From Roseburia sp. AF12-17LB (lineage in GTDB: Bacteria; Bacillota; Clostridia; Lachnospirales; Lachnospiraceae), in contig NZ_QUHR01000003.1 in the NCBI RefSeq assembly GCF_003479605.1, positions 124,001 through 188,000 on the forward strand: a stretch of 64,000 nt of DNA. The letters are read 5' to 3'. The notes beneath the pieces are model-generated. The model did not search any database, was not told the origin of the DNA, and was given only the letters and a program-made list of their open reading frames with translations. The position numbers were made by a program, and so were the translations under genes. Shown in pieces: positions 60,236 through 64,000 of the stretch. Every line of letters starts with the position of its first letter. Position 1 is the first letter of the stretch.

Positions 60236-60306
60236 TAGCAAAAAAGGAAAATGTCAGCCATGGATTCTGCTTACATTTTCCCTTTATCTCTTACATTTTT
60301 GTAAGA
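60236..60306 (-). promoter_or_regulatory. BceAB promoter with upstream direct repeats
   Basis: On the minus strand, CTGACA, a 17-nt spacer and GATAAT form the core promoter. Upstream are two AAAATGTAAG units with a 20-bp period, and the distal one also forms the palindrome CTTACAAAAATGTAAG. Upstream repeats of this type are expected for the BceR-like regulator. Confidence 0.7.
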
Positions 60307-60447
60307 TTGAAATTATATTTTCTAGCTTTTTTATTGTACCATAATTATATTCCACATTTTTCAGGTGATAAATTTGCTAATATTTACATTTTTCAGGACA
60401 TAATTTTGTATATCACTTATCTCTACTTCACATGCTGTGCATCCATC

Positions 60448-61053
60448 TTATTTTGTCAACACTTTTCTGCAATACTTACGTGCACCACATCGTGGACAGG
60501 TTAGTTTTCTTTTTCGGATAGTATGTGGTCCCATAATATAATCCTTCATCTCTGGCACAAATCTGCCATGACATTCCGGACATTCATACGCTCCTGCATC
60601 ACGGTCAAGAACGCAGGCAATCGCAATACCCATTATAATTACTGCCGTACCTAACACAATTAAAAGAATCCTCAACCAGTTTTCCATTACAAGAGCTCCT
60701 GACACCACAAATAATGGTGTTGCTGCAACAATTACTAACATTGCCACCATTGCTGATAAAATTATTTTTTTCTTACTTTCCTGTGCTTCTTTTACTAAAT
60801 TCACCATATTTTCTTCCGCCTTTCTACGATAATCTTCTTCAGAAACTCTTTCTCCGGATAAAAGCTCATTTACAGTAATATCCAGTTCCCCACACAAAGG
60901 TAATAGCAACGACACCTCCGGAAAACCATTTCCACATTCCCACTTAGAAATCGTTTTATCACTAATTCCTAATTTCTCAGATAACTGCTTCTGGGTATAA
61001 CCCTTTCTTTTTCTTTCTTCTGCAATAAATTTTCCAATTATTATCTGATCCAT
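60448..61053 (-). CDS. XRE-type regulator with membrane helices and zinc ribbon
   Basis: A 201-residue protein with three parts: an XRE helix-turn-helix (about 5-65: GKFIAEERKRKGYTQKQLSEKLGISDKTISKWECG), two transmembrane helices (about 98-150: IILSAMVAMLVIVAATPLFVVSGALV, LRILLIVLGTAVIIMGIAIAC), and a C-terminal zinc ribbon (CPECHGRF and CPRCGARKYCRK). It lies between the Bce sensor kinase and ABC genes with gaps of about 160 and 255 bp. It could be a membrane-tethered transcription regulator of the module. The combination is known in clostridia but has no characterised role I can name. Confidence 0.82.
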   Translation of the reverse strand: MDQIIIGKFIAEERKRKGYTQKQLSEKLGISDKTISKWECGNGFPEVSLLLPLCGELDITVNELLSGERVSEEDYRRKAEENMVNLVKEAQESKKKIILSAMVAMLVIVAATPLFVVSGALVMENWLRILLIVLGTAVIIMGIAIACVLDRDAGAYECPECHGRFVPEMKDYIMGPHTIRKRKLTCPRCGARKYCRKVLTK

Positions 61054-61212
61054 CTGCTTTCCTCCTTTCTGCTTTGATTATCTGGTAATTTCATTTTTAA
61101 GTACACCCACGGGACGTAGAAAATGGTGAATTTATGCGGATTCCACGCTCCGTAGATACTGTTTTAAGAAAACTTTAACTTACTTTTGAAAAAAAAATGG
61201 AAGCTTCCCCTC

Positions 61213-62196
61213 CTACCGTATTTCAAGATGTACCTTCGTTCCCACTCCAATCTCCGACTCAATCGTAATTTCATGGGACAGCTTGCGCATAATTTTCCGG
61301 CAGAGATACAGTCCGATTCCTGTGGAGCGCTTATCTGCATGACCGTTATAACCGGTATAGCCTTTTTCAAAAATCCTTGGCAAATCCTCCGGTGCGATAC
61401 CGATTCCGGTATCTTCGATAACCAGCTCTTTTGTCTCTTGCTCCGATTCTTCCTCTAAATAAACAGAAATGGTTCCACCGGCAGTATATTTGATGGCATT
61501 GGATAAAATCTGTTCTATCACAAATTCCAGCCATTTTTCGTCGGTCAGTACCTGCGTGTCAATGGAACTTAATTCCATTTTAATTTTCTTTCGCACAAAC
61601 AGTCTGGCATACTTGTGGATTGCCTCCCGCACTACTTTATCCAACGAAACTTCACCAATTACAAAATCCGTACTTTTCGCGGACAGTCTGGAAAACTGCA
61701 ATGCCATTTCCACATACTGCTCAATAGAGAAAAGCTCTTCCCACATTTCCTGGCTCCGCTCATCCTCTTCCTCTGCCAGCAGCAGGCGCAGTGCTGCAAT
61801 CGGTGTCTTGATCTGATGCACCCACATGGTAAAATATTCTGCCTGCTCCACCTGCCCGTTTTCCAGTTCATTAATCTGCTGCTGCAGGGTGATATATAAA
61901 GAGCGAAGCAATTCCTGATAATCCGTTTCCATCTGTCCCCGTGGCAATGACAGCTTATCCATTGTCACTGCAATTTCAGAAGTCTGCTTTTCCAGTTTCT
62001 TATGATGCAGATAACGCCTTGTAAAGTCTATGATTACTACCAGTAAATACAGAAAGAAGCACAAAAATGCTGCATATCCCCATTGTGCCAGCGGCACCTG
62101 CTCGAATCCGATTACAAAGCACAGGATTCCAAAGCAGGCAAGCACTAACAACAGCCATTTCAGATTTTCCTTCAGATAATTTTTGATAAATTTCAT
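61213..62196 (-). CDS. BceS-type intramembrane-sensing histidine kinase
   Basis: A 327-residue kinase with two closely spaced helices (LLLVLACFGILCFVIGF, WGYAAFLCFFLYLLVVIIDF) and almost no extracellular loop, typical of kinases that sense through the BceAB transporter. Phospho-accepting His in WVHQIKTPIAALRLLL (about 130) and HATPase motifs (IEQILSNAIKYT, EDTGIGIAPEDL, STGIGLYLCRKI). Overlaps the regulator gene by 4 bp (ATGA). Confidence 0.93.
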   Translation of the reverse strand: MKFIKNYLKENLKWLLLVLACFGILCFVIGFEQVPLAQWGYAAFLCFFLYLLVVIIDFTRRYLHHKKLEKQTSEIAVTMDKLSLPRGQMETDYQELLRSLYITLQQQINELENGQVEQAEYFTMWVHQIKTPIAALRLLLAEEEDERSQEMWEELFSIEQYVEMALQFSRLSAKSTDFVIGEVSLDKVVREAIHKYARLFVRKKIKMELSSIDTQVLTDEKWLEFVIEQILSNAIKYTAGGTISVYLEEESEQETKELVIEDTGIGIAPEDLPRIFEKGYTGYNGHADKRSTGIGLYLCRKIMRKLSHEITIESEIGVGTKVHLEIR

Positions 62197-62864
62197 TTCA
62201 GCCGGTACCCGATTCCCTTCTTCGTAAGAATAAAATCCTCCAGACCTGCATCCGCAAGTTTCCTTCTAAGGCGGTTTACATTTACGGAAAGTGTATTCTC
62301 ATCCACAAAACAGTCGCTCTCCCAGAGCTTTGTCATCAGCGTATCCCTTGAGACTACCTTTTCCTTATTTTCCATCAGTGTCCTTAGAATCCGCAGTTCA
62401 TTTCTGGTAAGTTCCACTTTCTTATCCTGATAGGTAAGGGCTGCTTCCGCCACCTGAAGCATCACTCCGTGATAGGTCAGCATTTCTCCGGTCTCCGTAA
62501 AATCATAGGTGCGTCGCAGCATTGCCTGTACTTTTACCGTAAGAACACTTAGGTCAAAAGGCTTTGCAATAAAATCATCCGCTCCCATATTCACTGCCAT
62601 GACAATATTCATATTGTCCGCAGCCGATGAGAGAAAAATAATCGGCACCTTGGAAATTTTGCGGATTTCACTGCACCAGTAATAGCCATTGTAGAAAGGC
62701 AGACCGATGTCCATCAATACCAGTTGCGGTGCAAACTCCGCAAATTCTTTTGTAACTGCTGAAAAATCTTTTGTGCACTGCACTTCATATTCCCAGTTTT
62801 CTAAATGTTTTTTAATACTTCTGGCTATAATTACATCATCTTCCACAAGATAAATCCGGTACAT
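62193..62864 (-). CDS. BceR-type OmpR-family response regulator
   Basis: A 223-residue regulator: receiver domain with phospho-Asp in LVLMDIGLPFYNG (about 52), IIFLSSA and FIAKPF, then a winged-helix domain (VELTRNELRILRTLMEN, VDENTLSVNVNRLRRKL). The -SVNVNRLR- helix is typical of BceR-like regulators. It begins the RS-XRE-AB module and probably binds the repeats at 60270-60306. Confidence 0.93.
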   Translation of the reverse strand: MYRIYLVEDDVIIARSIKKHLENWEYEVQCTKDFSAVTKEFAEFAPQLVLMDIGLPFYNGYYWCSEIRKISKVPIIFLSSAADNMNIVMAVNMGADDFIAKPFDLSVLTVKVQAMLRRTYDFTETGEMLTYHGVMLQVAEAALTYQDKKVELTRNELRILRTLMENKEKVVSRDTLMTKLWESDCFVDENTLSVNVNRLRRKLADAGLEDFILTKKGIGYRLK

Positions 62865-62922
62865 CTTCCCCCTGCCTTTCCGTTTTTCCCATACATTTCA
62901 CTTTCTCTATGTTTTTCACTCT

Positions 62923-64000
62923 TTAATCCGATGTTTCATAATACGGGAAAAGATTTTTATCCTTGTCTTTTTCCTTGGCAAACATGTTGTTATATTGCAG
63001 GATATTATACTGGTTCAGAAGGTCTGCATCTTCTCCCTGTGCCTCGGAATAATGCAGGAATTCACCCTGACTCTTCGAATAAAATGCTCTGGAATTCATT
63101 GCCGGTATTTCTTCCTGTAAATCCGCTAAGAACTGGTTATATGCCGGCAGTTCAATGCCTGCCTGCTGCAGAGTCATCGTAGAGAGATAATTCAGGCTGG
63201 TCAGTTCCACATCTTTGCTTTCGCTGTCATAATTCGTCCATACAAAAAATGGTACTGTAAATAATTCCTGCAGTTCATCCAAGGTAAGACCGGATAATCC
63301 TTTGCCATTCATGGACTGATAGAAATTATTATTCAGGCTCGGCTGATGGTCTCCGAAAAATACGATTTCGACCTTGTCATCCACATTTTCAAAATAAGTA
63401 ATCAGATTTTCCAGTGCCTTATCGCTCTCATGAATCAGGCTTAAATACTGGTTTACATCACTGAAATAATGATTCTTAAGATTTATCGTATTCTGGAAAT
63501 TATCATAATAATCGGTATAGCCACCGTGATTCTGCATGGTAACACCTAAGATAAATAATTTTTCATCAGAAGTCTTTGCCTCATACTGGTCAATAATTTT
63601 ATTATATAATTCCTGATCCGTAATATATTCCCGCATGATATTGGTCTGGTCGAAATCATCGATAAAGAGACTATCATCAAAGCCCAGCAACGGATAAACC
63701 TTGCTTCTGCTCCAGCCGGACGCATAGTAAGGATGCATGGAAATGCAGGAATATCCCCGCTCCTTTAAGGTACTTACCAGGGAATACGGTTTCTTTGACA
63801 TATACTGCTGATAAGGCACGGAGCCGCTTGGCAGGAATGCCATGGAATTTCCCGTCAGAAATTCCCACTCGGAATCCGGTGTCTTTGCACCAAAGACAGA
63901 AGACAGTGCATATCCCTTAATGACATTGGTGTCCATGGAATCGAAAAATGGTGTTACCTCTTCCGTTGTCTCAAATCCATAATGGGAAATCACACTCAAA
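62923..64000 (-). CDS. LtaS-family sulfatase-fold enzyme, C-terminal part (cut by window edge)
   Basis: The frame is open to the right edge. The 358 visible residues are the extracellular phosphatase-like domain of the LTA-synthase family: TPFFDSM, GYALSSVFGAKTPDSEWEFLTGNSMAFLPSG (substrate/metal loop), MQNHGGYTDYYDNF, FFGDHQPSLNNNFY (metal-binding D-H) and VPFFVWTNYDS. These enzymes transfer glycerol-phosphate to build lipoteichoic acid or glycolipid modifications. The N-terminal membrane domain and the catalytic Thr lie outside the window. It is not clear whether it is LtaS itself or a modifying paralogue. Confidence 0.85.
   Translation of the reverse strand, partial: LSVISHYGFETTEEVTPFFDSMDTNVIKGYALSSVFGAKTPDSEWEFLTGNSMAFLPSGSVPYQQYMSKKPYSLVSTLKERGYSCISMHPYYASGWSRSKVYPLLGFDDSLFIDDFDQTNIMREYITDQELYNKIIDQYEAKTSDEKLFILGVTMQNHGGYTDYYDNFQNTINLKNHYFSDVNQYLSLIHESDKALENLITYFENVDDKVEIVFFGDHQPSLNNNFYQSMNGKGLSGLTLDELQELFTVPFFVWTNYDSESKDVELTSLNYLSTMTLQQAGIELPAYNQFLADLQEEIPAMNSRAFYSKSQGEFLHYSEAQGEDADLLNQYNILQYNNMFAKEKDKDKNLFPYYETSD

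Overview
The window looks like a chromosome segment of a strictly anaerobic, spore-forming, Gram-positive gut bacterium of the Lachnospiraceae type (Blautia/Roseburia/Coprococcus-like). The evidence is the gene content: spoIIE, divIC, yabQ, yabP and rqcP in the order usual for Clostridia, a CotS-type spore coat protein, oxygen-sensitive class III ribonucleotide reductase (NrdD), meso-diaminopimelate cell-wall genes (dapF, murE), low-to-moderate GC, and strong AGGAGG ribosome binding sites. I saw no rRNA, tRNA, prophage, transposase or CRISPR array. The assignment is inference from gene content, not a database match.

Layout. 1-3.3 kb (minus strand): spoIIE (cut by the left edge), divIC, yabQ, yabP, rqcP, then the HU gene hup. 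3.3-12.3 kb (minus): phosphoglucomutase, a PEGA lipoprotein, a CotS-like kinase fold, the CCA-adding enzyme, and a 1109-residue TPR/GGDEF diguanylate cyclase. 12.4-20.1 kb: a fructose-asparagine-type Amadori utilisation locus (fra-like) with two deglycase paralogues, a PfkB kinase, a Dcu-family transporter, a HAD phosphatase, a cupin, an aspartate/glutamate racemase and a divergent GntR/UTRA regulator. 20.2-33.6 kb: a MacB-type ABC exporter operon (two ATPases, a large permease, two HlyD-type adaptor lipoproteins and another lipoprotein) downstream of an OmpR-type two-component system. The two operons have near-identical operator/promoter layouts. A broken EAL gene lies between them. 33.8-37.9 kb: GH1 beta-glucosidase, GH113-like mannanase and an AraC regulator. 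38-39.8 kb: an ECF sigma/anti-sigma operon with two small membrane proteins. 40.5-46.4 kb: MATE exporter, nrdD, and a type I pullulanase gene behind a GEMM (cyclic-dinucleotide) riboswitch with its own promoter and terminator. 46.4-50 kb: murE, dapF and a transsulfuration enzyme. 50.2-57.3 kb (plus): AraC regulator, SLC13/ArsB-like permease, RNA methyltransferase-like protein, and a solute-binding lipoprotein overlapping a hybrid histidine kinase. 57.4-62.9 kb (minus): a complete BceRS-BceAB antimicrobial-peptide module containing an XRE/zinc-ribbon membrane protein. 62.9 kb-end: an LtaS-family sulfatase-fold enzyme cut by the right edge.

The most unusual feature is a family of four dispersed intergenic foldback elements at 2349-2869, 35479-35786, 39968-40470 and 51023-51528. 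Each is an imperfect palindrome over its whole length. The two arms differ in sequence from copy to copy but stay complementary within each copy. Each is centred on a conserved core of about 70 nt that folds as a three-way junction (closing stem GGCAAC/GTTGCC, two hairpins with compensatory changes, and a conserved CATGGA(T/A) loop). They look like mobile or structured-RNA elements of a kind I do not recognise.

Cyclic dinucleotide signalling recurs in the window: a GGDEF protein, a dead EAL gene, and a GEMM riboswitch ahead of pulA whose ligand-selecting base appears to be A rather than G.
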